Assembly: GCA_026393455.1 (NCBI GenBank)
Contig: JAPLAE010000094.1
Location: 1 to 36,491, forward strand
Source of the DNA: Actinomycetota bacterium
GTDB taxonomy: Bacteria > Actinomycetota > Acidimicrobiia > Acidimicrobiales > Acidimicrobilacustridaceae
Direction of reading: 5' to 3'
DNA: 36,491 bases
The position numbers and the translations under genes are program-made. Under the pieces are notes generated by a model that saw nothing but the letters and a program-made list of their open reading frames with translations, was not told where the DNA came from and made no database searches. This document shows, piece after piece, positions 14,686 to 23,566 of this stretch. Positions within the stretch are counted from its first letter, which is position 1. Each line of letters starts with the position of its first letter.

Positions 14686-16025
14686 GAGCCGGAAACAGTG
14701 AGGTCGGCAACGACGAGCGACACGCCAGTGGCGTTCATCGGCAAGAACTGGAGGTCGTTACCAACGGCTTGAACATCACGGAGCATTTTCTGCAACGTTG
14801 AGGCAATTGTGAATTCCCTCACCGGTTCTGCCAACTCACCATTGCGGATACGCAAACCTTCAGCGCCTGTAGAAAAGTCGCCGCTGACTGGATTCACGCC
14901 GGAATGAAGCCCTGAAACTTCCTGCACCAAAACGCCATCGTCGATCCCGGCAATAAGCGCTGCCGGATCAGAACTACCAGGAACAAGTGAAACCGACAAG
15001 CAACCAACCGAAGGTGTGCTCTTAAATCCACGCACTGCGTTTCCCGTGCTTACCGTTCCGGCACGTCGCGCCGAATACGCATTGTGAACGAATTTCTGCA
15101 GGACACCGTTCTCGATCAGCACATTGCGGCGAGCAGCGAGCCCTTCGCCATCGGCATCGGTCGCGGTGAACGACCGAACATCGGTGGGATCGTCGATGAG
15201 AGTTAGAAGCGACGAACCAACCGACTCACCCAATCGGTCGGCGAACAATGAACGACCCTTAAGTACCGATTCGCCATCGAGGGTGTAACCAAGAATTCCA
15301 AGGAACTGAGCCGTGACCCATGGGTCGAGAACGACCGTGAGTCGGCCGCTGGCAGGTTGCACTGCACCAAGCATGCGGGTCGCTCGTTCAGCCGCCTCGA
15401 TCGCCGCGGCCGATGGAGTCAGATCAGACGGTTCGCGGCCGACCGAAAAACCGAATCCGGTTTGCGTTTCGTCGCCTTCAGTCGCCATGGCGTAGGTCGC
15501 CAAAAAGCAACTGGTTTCGCTGCCCACCGTGCGGATGCCGGCGCTTGATGCAATCGCTGCTTCCGAAATTGAATCGGCGTATTCCGCGGACTCGATCCCC
15601 GAAATGCGCGGATCGGCAGCCATCACTACTCGTTCAAGCTCAATTGCCATTGCGATTTTGTCGGCCGTCGCAAACGAGATCATCGCGTCCCGGTGAAGAT
15701 CAAGAAGAGGAATTACGACACCATCGGGTTCGGCGAGACCTGCGAATTCATCGAACGTTGCGAAACTCACATTGTCGCGAGCATCAGCCAAAGTTTCAGC
15801 AATGGCGGATTCATCGAGACTGCCGGCGTAAGCAAATCCTTGACGACCGTCGACAACGATGCGGATGCCCACTCCCTGTGACTGCGCAGATGAAAGCGAT
15901 TCGACATCGCCCCCAAAGACTCTGATTTCTGTCTCGGTACCGCGAACCACGACCGCTTCGATCTGTTCCCCCGGTTTGGCCATTGCGACGACTCGGTCGG
16001 CAATGGCCAGAAGATCCTCGCTCAT
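14682..16025 (-). CDS. TldE/PmbA-family protein, first copy
   Basis: 447 residues, ATG at 16025 overlapping the tldD stop as ATGA. It shares the TldE layout: FGGDVESLSSAQSQGVGIRIV near 35-55, LIDDPTDVRSF, DGEGLAARRN, SGDFSTGAEGLRIRNGE and EPVREFTIASTLQKML. No zinc motif. Its position directly behind tldD makes it the more likely canonical partner. The downstream copy differs mainly in the middle segment (about 150-220) that would shape the cavity. Whether either copy acts on a ribosomal peptide is unknown; no precursor peptide or azole-forming enzyme is visible in the window. Confidence 0.93.
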   Translation of the reverse strand: MSEDLLAIADRVVAMAKPGEQIEAVVVRGTETEIRVFGGDVESLSSAQSQGVGIRIVVDGRQGFAYAGSLDESAIAETLADARDNVSFATFDEFAGLAEPDGVVIPLLDLHRDAMISFATADKIAMAIELERVVMAADPRISGIESAEYADSISEAAIASSAGIRTVGSETSCFLATYAMATEGDETQTGFGFSVGREPSDLTPSAAAIEAAERATRMLGAVQPASGRLTVVLDPWVTAQFLGILGYTLDGESVLKGRSLFADRLGESVGSSLLTLIDDPTDVRSFTATDADGEGLAARRNVLIENGVLQKFVHNAYSARRAGTVSTGNAVRGFKSTPSVGCLSVSLVPGSSDPAALIAGIDDGVLVQEVSGLHSGVNPVSGDFSTGAEGLRIRNGELAEPVREFTIASTLQKMLRDVQAVGNDLQFLPMNATGVSLVVADLTVSGS

Positions 16026-17413
16026 GCGGCGGTGCCACCAATAGTGAGCGAGGACACGCGAAGTGTCGGGACACCGTCGCCGACGGGAACACCCTGTCCG
16101 TCTTTGCCGCAGGTTCCTGGCGGACCCATAGCGAAGTCATTGCCCAGCGCATCGATGCGCTGCAGAACCTCGGGACCATTGCCGATGAGATTCCCTTCGC
16201 GCAACGGTTCGGTGATCTTTCCGTCTTCAATGAGATAGGCCTCGGTCATTCCGAAGACAAAATCACCAGTAGCGGTATTGACTTGCCCGCCACCGAGATG
16301 CTTCACGTACACACCCTTTGGTGTCGAGGCAATGATCGCTTCCGGATCTTCCTCGCCCGCAAGGAGATAGGTGTTCGTCATTCGAACCATCGGCAGGTTT
16401 TGATAACTCTGTCGACGGCCATTTCCTGAACTACGGCGACCTTCTTTTCGAGCACGGAGGTGATCCCACATGTAGTCGGTGAGGACACCGTCTTCGATAA
16501 GCACATTGCGTTGCGCAGGATTTCCTTCATCATCGACCGCGATATTTCCCCACTCACGTTCCATCGTTCCGTCGTCGACCACAGTGACGCCCTTCGACGC
16601 AACTTGTTGCCCGACCCGCCCACGGAAGACTGAGGCGCCTTTCGCAACGAGATCGGCCTCGAGCCCGTGGCCACAGGCTTCGTGGAACAACACGCCTCCG
16701 CCGCCACTGCCAATCACAACAGGCATCTGACCGCTCGGAGCAGGACGAGCAGCCAATTTCGTAAGCGCTCGATCGGCAGCATTACGCGCCAGCTGGTCGA
16801 CGTCGTACATGTCAAACAATTCGAAGCCAATTGTGTGGCCCACGCTTTCGCGTCCTGTTTGCATCCCTGCATCACCAGTGGCGACGCAACTCACAGCGAA
16901 GAATGTGCGAACGGTGTCATCTTCGACGAACAGACCGTCGGAGTTTGCGACCAAAATGTGACGCCGGTTATCGCCATAACTCACCGACACCTGCGAAATG
17001 GCATCGCCCACAGCGCGCGCTGCGTCATTGGCGCGACCCAGTAGTTCCACTTTGCGTGCTTTTGGAACATCTCCGGGATAGGTCTCGATATCGTAACCAC
17101 GCGAAGCGGACCGACGGTCAAGTGCGACGACATTCGTGCCACCACCGCCACCACGAGCGGCTGCGGCAGCAGCCTCGGCAGCAGCAATGAGCCCGGCTTC
17201 GGTGAGATCTGCGGTGTGCGCAAAACCTGTCGTGTCACCAACCACAACCCTGATACCGGCACCACGGTCACGACCTGAAGTGAGCTCCTCTACGCGACCA
17301 TCGTCGAGCACTGCCGACGCGTTACGCCGATCTTCTGCGAACACCTCGGCAAATTCGCCACCAGTGCGCATAGCCACACCGAGAACTTCTTCGAGAACTG
17401 ATTGTTCAATCAT
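16022..17413 (-). CDS. tldD: Metalloprotease TldD
   Basis: 463 residues from ATG 17413 (GGAG 9 bases upstream); ATG 17419 is in frame but only 3 bases from the GGAG. TldD is the zinc subunit of the TldD-TldE heterodimeric protease, in which unfolded peptides enter a narrow chamber. The zinc motif HEACGH is at 244-249 and the third ligand region PGTCGKDGQ lies near the C-terminus. Other family blocks are FEDDTVRT-like VEDDTVRTFF, ESVGHTIGFE, VDDGTMEREWGN and NLIGNGPEVLQRIDALGNDF. It heads a three-gene operon with 4-base overlaps. A TACGAT -10 candidate at 17465-17470 lies within an imperfect palindrome. Confidence 0.96.
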   Translation of the reverse strand: MIEQSVLEEVLGVAMRTGGEFAEVFAEDRRNASAVLDDGRVEELTSGRDRGAGIRVVVGDTTGFAHTADLTEAGLIAAAEAAAAAARGGGGGTNVVALDRRSASRGYDIETYPGDVPKARKVELLGRANDAARAVGDAISQVSVSYGDNRRHILVANSDGLFVEDDTVRTFFAVSCVATGDAGMQTGRESVGHTIGFELFDMYDVDQLARNAADRALTKLAARPAPSGQMPVVIGSGGGGVLFHEACGHGLEADLVAKGASVFRGRVGQQVASKGVTVVDDGTMEREWGNIAVDDEGNPAQRNVLIEDGVLTDYMWDHLRARKEGRRSSGNGRRQSYQNLPMVRMTNTYLLAGEEDPEAIIASTPKGVYVKHLGGGQVNTATGDFVFGMTEAYLIEDGKITEPLREGNLIGNGPEVLQRIDALGNDFAMGPPGTCGKDGQGVPVGDGVPTLRVSSLTIGGTAA

Positions 17414-17459
17414 CTGCATCTACTCCAAGCGTGTCCTGCGGGATCGTGTTGCACTAAGC

Positions 17460-17483
17460 GCCGTATCGTACCGGCGATATGGC
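17460..17483. promoter_or_regulatory. Imperfect palindrome overlapping the tldD -10
   Basis: GCCGTATCG and CGATATGGC flank TACCGG: eight of nine arm positions pair, plus one G-T. The minus-strand TACGAT at 17465-17470, a candidate -10 for tldD, lies within it. The position between divergent genes suits an operator. Confidence 0.4.
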
Positions 17484-17532
17484 TTTGTGGAGCCACGATT
17501 GCGACAGTCCCGATCCGCTCCGTGGCCGTTCG

Positions 17533-17538
17533 TAGACT
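17533..17538 (+). promoter_or_regulatory. Probable -10 of a leaderless promoter (17545 gene)
   Basis: TAGACT, then CACAAG (6 bases), then ATG at 17545. No Shine-Dalgarno sequence. Confidence 0.55.
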
Positions 17539-17544
17539 CACAAG

Positions 17545-18639
17545 ATGAGCGATCCCCACCGACCGACTATCTCCGGTCATCTCGACGGCGATGGGGACGA
17601 ACTCGGGCTCGCCGAAATTGCGTCAGTGTCCGTCGAAGGCTTGATTGATGCTGTCGAAACTGCCGGGACAGGTCGAGAACGACGACGCCGATGGGCACTG
17701 CCCCTGCGCATTGCTGTCAGTTTTCTCATGCTCGGGGTGTTGTGGTGGAAATTCCCAGAGATCGTCTGGGGAGATCTGATCCCCTCATGGAGCCGCGACA
17801 CGATCCTGTGGTTGCTCGCTGCGACAGCGATGACGTTCTTGGGGATTGTCCTCTCGGCGATTCGATGGCAGGCAGTTCTACGCGCGCTCGGCCTTCGCGA
17901 ACGACTTCGAATGTTGATTCCGCTCTATTTTGCCGGACAATTCGTTTCGAATGTTCTGCCAACCACAATCGGTGGCGATGTCCTACGGGTATCACGACTT
18001 TCGAAAATAAACGGAGAGCCCGAAACGACGTTCGCATCGGTCGCGCTTGAGCGGCTTACGGGCTGGCTGGTGCTGCCGATCATCACGCTCTTTGGACTGG
18101 CAATCAATCCTGGTCTTCGACAACTTGGTCGCGCGACATTGCTTGCTCTCGCTGTCGCCATCGTCACTCTCATAGCTCTGATCGTTGTGCTTCTCGCAGC
18201 GAATCATCCACGTTTTGGTGGGCGATTCGCTTCGACAGAAGGGTGGCGCCGATTCGTCGACTCAATTCATCGCAGCGTCACCGAACTTCGTCGTCAACCA
18301 ATCGCTGCTCTCTTAATCCTTATCGCCGGCCTCGTCTATCAAATCGCGTTATGCCTCGCTGCTCTCATGGTTGCGGCCGCCTTGGGTTTCAGCTGGCTTG
18401 GCCTTACTGCCCTACTTGCGTTCTATCCAGCTGTTCTCATCCTCCAGGTCCTTCCCATAGGCATCGCCGGTTTGGGAGTTCGAGAGAGCGCCTTCGTCCT
18501 TTTTCTTGTTCCCCTTGGCGTTCCGGCAGAGAAAGCAGTCGCGCTTGGCCTCGTGCTGTATGTCATCAATGTCGTTGCCAGCCTCGCTGGGGCTCCGGTA
18601 TTCGCCATGGGCGGCCGTCGGTCCTCGATGACGGTCTGA
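17545..18639 (+). CDS. Lysylphosphatidylglycerol synthase transmembrane-region protein (UPF0104-like)
   Basis: 364 residues. A 55-residue polar N-terminus is followed by about eight membrane spans. Family motifs are RWQAVLRALGL, YFAGQFVSNVLPTTIGGDVLRVSRL and PIGIAGLGVRESAFVLFLVPLGVP, which define the LPG-synthase transmembrane domain also found as a stand-alone protein in many bacteria and archaea. There is no C-terminal lysyl-transfer domain, so it is not MprF itself. Stand-alone members are often called putative flippases or glycosyltransferase partners; no substrate can be assigned. The start is set by the TAGACT element 6 bases before the ATG. It is divergent from tldD and 73 bases ahead of dxs. 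Confidence 0.88.
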   Translation: MSDPHRPTISGHLDGDGDELGLAEIASVSVEGLIDAVETAGTGRERRRRWALPLRIAVSFLMLGVLWWKFPEIVWGDLIPSWSRDTILWLLAATAMTFLGIVLSAIRWQAVLRALGLRERLRMLIPLYFAGQFVSNVLPTTIGGDVLRVSRLSKINGEPETTFASVALERLTGWLVLPIITLFGLAINPGLRQLGRATLLALAVAIVTLIALIVVLLAANHPRFGGRFASTEGWRRFVDSIHRSVTELRRQPIAALLILIAGLVYQIALCLAALMVAAALGFSWLGLTALLAFYPAVLILQVLPIGIAGLGVRESAFVLFLVPLGVPAEKAVALGLVLYVINVVASLAGAPVFAMGGRRSSMTV

Positions 18640-18700
18640 GGGCTCGAGATTTAGGCCGAAGACAGTGCTCATTGAATAGGGACACTCACCCCGGGGGCGG

Positions 18701-18706
18701 TAGCGT
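18701..18706 (+). promoter_or_regulatory. Probable -10 of dxs
   Basis: TAGCGT, then TGGCCC (6 bases), then ATG at 18713. If the transcript starts at this A, the ATG is 5'-terminal and leaderless. The element decides between two dxs starts. Confidence 0.5.
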
Positions 18707-18712
18707 TGGCCC

Positions 18713-20656
18713 ATGGACGCCGAACCCGGCGACCCCTCCTCTGTCTCCCGTCGAAGCGTCACGAAAACGCCGCCGACAAGGACTCCGCCCATGATCATCG
18801 AGACGATTGAGTCGCCGGCAGACCTCAAGGCCCTCACGCCTGAGCAACTGACCGTGCTCGCGGCAGAGATGCGTGAACTCATCATCGGTTCGGTGACGAC
18901 CCATGGCGGACATCTCGGATCAAACCTCGGCGTAGTCGAACTCACGCTCGCTCTCCACCGCGTGTTCCACTCACCTGAGGACATCATTCTTTGGGATACC
19001 GGTCACCAGACCTATCCCCACAAAATGCTTACCGGTCGCGCCAAGGGATTCGCCGACCTCCGCCAAGCTCAAGGTCTCTCGGGTTACCCATCGCGCCAAG
19101 AATCCGAACACGACTGGATCGAAAACAGTCATGCATCAACCGTACTCAGTTGGGCCTATGGCCTCTCTGTCGCCGAAGCTGCGAAAGGCGACAACGCTCG
19201 CCGAATCGTTGCGGTAATTGGCGACGGATCAATGACCGGCGGTATGGCCTTTGAAGGTCTCAACAACTTGGGACATTCCGGACGCGACTGCATCATCATC
19301 CTCAATGACAACGGCCGTTCCTACGCACCAACTGTTTCAAAGTTGGGCGACAGCCTCGTCAAGATTCGAAACAACCCTGTGTACATGCGCCGGCAAGCGA
19401 AGCTTGAAAAGCTGTTGGCTGATCTTCCCGTCGTTGGCAACATTGCAAAAACGGGACTTGATGCAACAAAGGCCGCCATTCGAGAAGCGTTCGAACCCAC
19501 CGCATTTTTCGAAGCACTCGGCGTTCGCTATTCCGGTCCCTTCGACGGCCATGACATTGCGGCCCTCGAAGAAGCACTCCGCAATGCCGCCGCCATGCCC
19601 GGTGGCCCGCAAGTCATTCATGTGCTCACGCAGAAAGGCCGTGGCTACGGCCCCGCCGAGAATGACCCTATTAAGCGTTTGCACGATACGTCCGAATCAA
19701 AGCCCGGAAGTTTTACGGCTGCATTTACTGAAGCCCTCGTAAAAGAAGGCGAAGCGAGACCCGAGCTTGTTGCGATTACGGCAGCCATGCCCGACTCAAC
19801 GGGCCTCCTCGCTTTTGCCGAACGATTCCCGGGCCGCATGTTCGATGTCGGAATCGCCGAACAACACGCAGTTACCGCAGCAGCTGGAATGGCGATGGGC
19901 GGCCTTCGCCCCGTCGTCGCGGTCTACTCAACGTTCCTCTCGCGTGCATTTGATCAGGTCAACCTTGACGTTGGTCTTCATGATCAACCAGTTGTGTTCT
20001 GCCTTGATCGCGCCGGCATCACTGGCGACGACGGTCCGAGTCATCATGGCGTTCTCGACATGGTGCTACTCACCAAGGTTCCGAATATGACGGTGTTCGC
20101 TCCGTCCTCGTATCAAGAAATCGGACAAATGCTGCACGACGCGCTCGAGATCACCGATGGGCCCGTCGCCATCCGGTGGGCGAAGACCACTGCACGTCAA
20201 TCGCCGCCGGAAGATGTCGGATACGGCCTCAACGCCCGCCGCACTCGCACTGGCGACCAACTCTGCATCATCAGCGTTGGAAAAATGCTTGATGCTGCTG
20301 AAGCCGCTGCGGAACAACTCGAAGCACAAGGCATTTCTGTTTCAGTCTGGGATGCTCGCGTCGTAAAGCCACTCGATCCCACAATGATCGACGATGCTGC
20401 TCGTCATCCGTACGTCATCACGATCGAAGATGGCTTGCGAGAAGGCGGAGTCGGAATGTCCTTCGCCGACCTCGTCAGCGAGCGCACGATTGGCGGCACC
20501 GAACCACGAGTGCGAGTACTCGGTATTCCCTCGCAGTACATCGCCCACGGCAAGCCCGACGCGATCCTTGCCGACCTAGGCCTCGATGCCGCAGGAGTTG
20601 CAGCTTCGGCTCTCTCAATGATGTCAACGGGTGCAGCGGCGAACGCTTCTCACTAG
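18713..20656 (+). CDS. dxs: 1-deoxy-D-xylulose-5-phosphate synthase
   Basis: 647 residues from ATG 18713, or 622 from ATG 18791. Dxs condenses pyruvate and glyceraldehyde-3-phosphate with thiamine diphosphate, the first step of the MEP isoprenoid pathway. Motifs: HGGHLGSNLGVVELTLALH, WDTGHQTYPHK, GDGSMTGGMAFEGLNN (ThDP/Mg site), NDNGRSYAPTVSKL, GRGYGPAE, the second-domain DVGIAEQHAVTAAAG and HDQPVVFCLDRAGITGDDGPSHHG. The family usually begins near MIIETIESPADLKAL, which is ATG 18791 with AAGGA about 9 bases upstream. The leaderless signature lies before 18713 and would add 26 Ser/Thr/Pro/Arg-rich residues. I list the longer form because a 5'-terminal AUG in frame is normally used in actinobacteria; both may be made. 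Convergent with the amidohydrolase. Confidence 0.95.
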   Translation: MDAEPGDPSSVSRRSVTKTPPTRTPPMIIETIESPADLKALTPEQLTVLAAEMRELIIGSVTTHGGHLGSNLGVVELTLALHRVFHSPEDIILWDTGHQTYPHKMLTGRAKGFADLRQAQGLSGYPSRQESEHDWIENSHASTVLSWAYGLSVAEAAKGDNARRIVAVIGDGSMTGGMAFEGLNNLGHSGRDCIIILNDNGRSYAPTVSKLGDSLVKIRNNPVYMRRQAKLEKLLADLPVVGNIAKTGLDATKAAIREAFEPTAFFEALGVRYSGPFDGHDIAALEEALRNAAAMPGGPQVIHVLTQKGRGYGPAENDPIKRLHDTSESKPGSFTAAFTEALVKEGEARPELVAITAAMPDSTGLLAFAERFPGRMFDVGIAEQHAVTAAAGMAMGGLRPVVAVYSTFLSRAFDQVNLDVGLHDQPVVFCLDRAGITGDDGPSHHGVLDMVLLTKVPNMTVFAPSSYQEIGQMLHDALEITDGPVAIRWAKTTARQSPPEDVGYGLNARRTRTGDQLCIISVGKMLDAAEAAAEQLEAQGISVSVWDARVVKPLDPTMIDDAARHPYVITIEDGLREGGVGMSFADLVSERTIGGTEPRVRVLGIPSQYIAHGKPDAILADLGLDAAGVAASALSMMSTGAAANASH

Positions 20657-20667
20657 CTGCTCACCAT

Positions 20668-21792
20668 TCAGCGGCCGAAGCCATACAACCGCATGGCATT
20701 TCCGGCCAGCACCGCATGGCGGTCTTCTGTCGAGATACCAGACATTGATGACTGGATGACTTTCCACGAATTCGGCCAATCAGCGCTGATGTGTGGATAG
20801 TCGCTTGACCACATAACTCGTTCGACTCCAACGTCGACAAGATTGCGCAAGCCAAACGTGTCGGTCATGTATCCAAAGTGAAAATGGCGACTGATGTACT
20901 CGCTCGGAAGCATCTGCAATCCGAATCGGCTCACGGGATCAAGTCGCAGGTAGTTGTTGTCGATTTGTTCCTTCACATACGGAACCCAACCGAAGTCGGT
21001 TTCTGCAAACACAACATCGAGTTCGGGGAAGCGGTCGAACACGCCTTCGAAAATCATTGCAATCATCCGGTTCGGCGCATCGAAGAACCGTCCATACCCA
21101 GGAAGCTTCGACTTATGCGATGCCGGCATCGTTTGTGTCATTGCCACATGGATATTGAGAGTCATCCGCCGTTCAACTAACGCCGCGAAAACTTTGTCGT
21201 CCTCCGGCTTCAGCGATAACCCGCCATGGGGCCAAGCGACCATCATCGCCCCGCGAATTCCGGGTCGATCCGCTACCCGTTCAATTTCCGCGAGCGCTTC
21301 GGCGACTCCACGATTCGGGATCCACATGATCGCCCCGAAGCGTTCTGGCGCGTACGCGGCGAATTCCGAGATCCAGTCGTTATAGGCACGCACCATTGCG
21401 TGGTGATAGTCGGCATCACGATTCGCGGCGATTGCGGCCGAAAGCCGAGGAGTTGGGTACAGCACTTCGGCATCGACACCGTCCTGATCCATTTCTTCGA
21501 TCCGTGCTGCCGGGTCGTAACCCCCTCGCCGCATATCTTCGAAACGCATCCACCCCTTCATCTCTTCAGGGTCAAGACCTGCACACGCATTCATCCCAAA
21601 ATTCATGGGGTCGTCAACGCCTTCGATCACCCATGCGTCGCCCTCTTCAAACCGCTCCATTCGCGGCGCTCGATCTCGCATCGCAGCAGGGACCCGTGCG
21701 GTCCAGAGGTCGCCGGGTTCGTTGAAATGGCCGTCGGCCGAAATAAGCCGATAGCGGCGTCCGCTACTTGGTGATCCATCTTGAGATGACAC
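20668..21792 (-). CDS. Amidohydrolase family 2 (TIM-barrel metal hydrolase)
   Basis: 374 residues, GTG at 21792 with GAGGGGG 5 bases upstream. It belongs to the amidohydrolase-2 group, which includes ACMSD and LigJ-like decarboxylases and hydratases. ISADGHFNEPGDLW gives the N-terminal metal region, DPAARIEEMDQDGVDAEVLYPT follows near 90-115, then LNIHVAM, FAETDFGWVPYV and WSSDYPHISADWP with the late metal Asp. Such proteins in actinobacterial catabolic clusters are numerous and mostly uncharacterised, so no substrate is given. A TAGACT element at 21841-21846 on the minus strand may be its -10. It is divergent from the SDR gene and convergent with dxs. Confidence 0.88.
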   Translation of the reverse strand: MSSQDGSPSSGRRYRLISADGHFNEPGDLWTARVPAAMRDRAPRMERFEEGDAWVIEGVDDPMNFGMNACAGLDPEEMKGWMRFEDMRRGGYDPAARIEEMDQDGVDAEVLYPTPRLSAAIAANRDADYHHAMVRAYNDWISEFAAYAPERFGAIMWIPNRGVAEALAEIERVADRPGIRGAMMVAWPHGGLSLKPEDDKVFAALVERRMTLNIHVAMTQTMPASHKSKLPGYGRFFDAPNRMIAMIFEGVFDRFPELDVVFAETDFGWVPYVKEQIDNNYLRLDPVSRFGLQMLPSEYISRHFHFGYMTDTFGLRNLVDVGVERVMWSSDYPHISADWPNSWKVIQSSMSGISTEDRHAVLAGNAMRLYGFGR

Positions 21793-21840
21793 AGTTCCCC
21801 CTCGATTTCGACAATCCCCCCCAGGGCTGCCGTGTCGGGC

Positions 21841-21846
21841 AGTCTA
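21841..21846 (-). promoter_or_regulatory. Possible -10 for the amidohydrolase gene
   Basis: Minus-strand TAGACT, predicting a start near 21834 and a 40-base leader with a strong purine-rich ribosome site. The 98-base spacer also holds AT-rich sequence (ATAATT) that may serve the divergent SDR gene. Confidence 0.3.
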
Positions 21847-21890
21847 GAGAATAATTCGTACCCCCAACTCACCTGCGGACTGGCCTCAAC

Positions 21891-22667
21891 GTGGACTCCA
21901 ATCTCACTACCCCTGACCAACTCTTTGATCTCAGCGGGCGAGTCGCCCTAGTCACGGGCGCGTCGTCGGGGCTCGGGCGTCGCATCGCTCTCGTGCTTGC
22001 GGCTGCTGGTGCCACTGTCGCTGTCACCGCCCGACGCAACGACCGCCTTGAAGAACTCGTTGCAATGTCGAGCGCGATCCACTCCTTCCCCTCTGACATC
22101 ACCAACGACGACGAGAGAGTGGCCCTCATCCACGACGTCGAAACCGCGCTTGGTCCGATTGACATTCTCGTCAATAACGCTGGTGCGGTGAATGCAATTT
22201 CCATAGAAGAGGAATCGCTCGAAGATTTTCGATCGATGGTTGAGCTCAATCTTGTGGCAGCTTGGCACCTCACGAAACTCACAGGCGTCTCGATGGTGGA
22301 GCGTCAAACAGGTTCTGTTATCAACATCGCTTCAATCCTCGGAGTAGTCGGCGCTACTCCCGCAAAGGATTCGGGTTACAGCGCAGCAAAGGGTGGGCTC
22401 GTGAACCTCACACGCGAAACGGCCCTGCAATGGGCTCGGAAAGGTGTGCGGGTCAATGCCATTTGTCCGGGTTGGTTTGCTACCGAGATGACCGACGACT
22501 TGACCTCCACCGATAAAGGCTCGTCGTTCATCACCTCAAATACTCCGATGGCCCGGGTTGGCGATGTGAGCGAAATTGATGGCGCTGTTCTCCTACTTGC
22601 AAGCGATGCTGGTTCGTTCATGACAGGATCCATCGTCATGGTCGACGGCGGATGGACAGCGCGATGA
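21891..22667 (+). CDS. Short-chain dehydrogenase/reductase
   Basis: 258 residues, GTG start. A classical SDR: cofactor loop TGASSGLG (22-29), NNAG near 95-98, catalytic N120, S148, Y163 and K167 (YSAAK), then PGW in place of the usual PG[YF]. ARRNDR after strand two suggests NADP(H) preference (inference). It oxidises or reduces an unknown alcohol/ketone in the cytoplasm. The stop overlaps the start of the DapA-like gene (ATGA), so the pair is probably one transcript and may act on one substrate. The ribosome site is weak. Confidence 0.93.
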   Translation: MDSNLTTPDQLFDLSGRVALVTGASSGLGRRIALVLAAAGATVAVTARRNDRLEELVAMSSAIHSFPSDITNDDERVALIHDVETALGPIDILVNNAGAVNAISIEEESLEDFRSMVELNLVAAWHLTKLTGVSMVERQTGSVINIASILGVVGATPAKDSGYSAAKGGLVNLTRETALQWARKGVRVNAICPGWFATEMTDDLTSTDKGSSFITSNTPMARVGDVSEIDGAVLLLASDAGSFMTGSIVMVDGGWTAR

Positions 22668-23566
22668 TTGCATCCACTTTTGTCATCTCGATCACACCAT
22701 TCGATGCCGATGGTCGCCTCGATGAATTGGCGCTACGCGCGCATCTCGATCGTATGGCCGATGCAGGAATCGGCGTGTATCTGGGTGGCGGTGGCAGCGG
22801 TGAAGGGTTCACGCTTTCAAATGAGGAGGCCCGTCGCGTCCTCGAGATCGGCGTCGACCAAATTGCTGGTCGCGTTCCGGTTCGCTCGATGGGAATCGAG
22901 CCAAGAACTGCGCAGCAGATGATCGACTACCTCACAATGTCTGCCGAAGTTGGCGTCGATGCTGCGCAGGTTTATTCGCTTGATCCGGGTCATGGCCACC
23001 GACCGACGGCGCCCGAAATCGAAAAGTACCTCGAGGAAGTGCTCTCCAGCACCGATCTGCCTTGTGTCGTTTCGTCGCACATGTCTGTGGGCTATCGACT
23101 CAACCCGTCCCTACTCCACCGCCTCTCTCAAAAATACGCGCATCTCATCGGAGTGAACTGCAGCCACCCAGATTTGGCGCCATTAATCGCGCTGCGCAGT
23201 TCGCTTGATGAACGAATCGAACTACATGTAGGCGGGCCGGCACAGGCACTCAGTGCACTCGCGCTGGGAGCGACAGGATTTCTTTCTTCCGAAGGAAATC
23301 TCGCGCCGCAAACCTGCGCAATCCTCATCGCCGGCGCCAATGTCAATGATTACGAAATGGCCACGAACGCGTTCGACGCGATTTCGCAACTATCAACACT
23401 GCTGTACCGATTGGGCGGGATTCGTGCCACAAAGGGCGTGCTGCGTTCGCTCGGGCTTCCTGGCGGACACGTGCGACCCCCACAACTCGATGCTGACGAC
23501 GAGACCGTTGCCAGGATTCTGACATTCCTCGATTCCATGAATTTCAAAAACCTCGAGAACTGGTAA
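22664..23566 (+). CDS. DapA-superfamily protein lacking the Schiff-base lysine
   Basis: 300 residues from ATG 22664, which overlaps the SDR stop; an ATG at 22652 is in frame. The fold is that of the dihydrodipicolinate synthase / N-acetylneuraminate lyase family: FVISITPFDADGRLD at the start, GGGGSGEGFTLSNEEARRV where family members have GTTGE. In the family, Tyr in YNxP and Lys in GIK(E/D) form the active site. Here the matching segments are PCVVSSHMSVGY (Ser137 for Tyr) and LIGVNCSHPDL (Asn165 for Lys). The gene is intact and keeps good codon structure, so it is not decaying. It cannot work by the usual pyruvate Schiff-base mechanism; a different reaction or a binding role must be assumed. 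Not a lysine-pathway DapA. Confidence 0.85.
   Translation: MIASTFVISITPFDADGRLDELALRAHLDRMADAGIGVYLGGGGSGEGFTLSNEEARRVLEIGVDQIAGRVPVRSMGIEPRTAQQMIDYLTMSAEVGVDAAQVYSLDPGHGHRPTAPEIEKYLEEVLSSTDLPCVVSSHMSVGYRLNPSLLHRLSQKYAHLIGVNCSHPDLAPLIALRSSLDERIELHVGGPAQALSALALGATGFLSSEGNLAPQTCAILIAGANVNDYEMATNAFDAISQLSTLLYRLGGIRATKGVLRSLGLPGGHVRPPQLDADDETVARILTFLDSMNFKNLENW

Noticed and set aside
18640-18712. Possible thiamine riboswitch ahead of dxs
   Set aside because: The 73-base spacer has no THI-box-like sequence and appears to end in a leaderless promoter.
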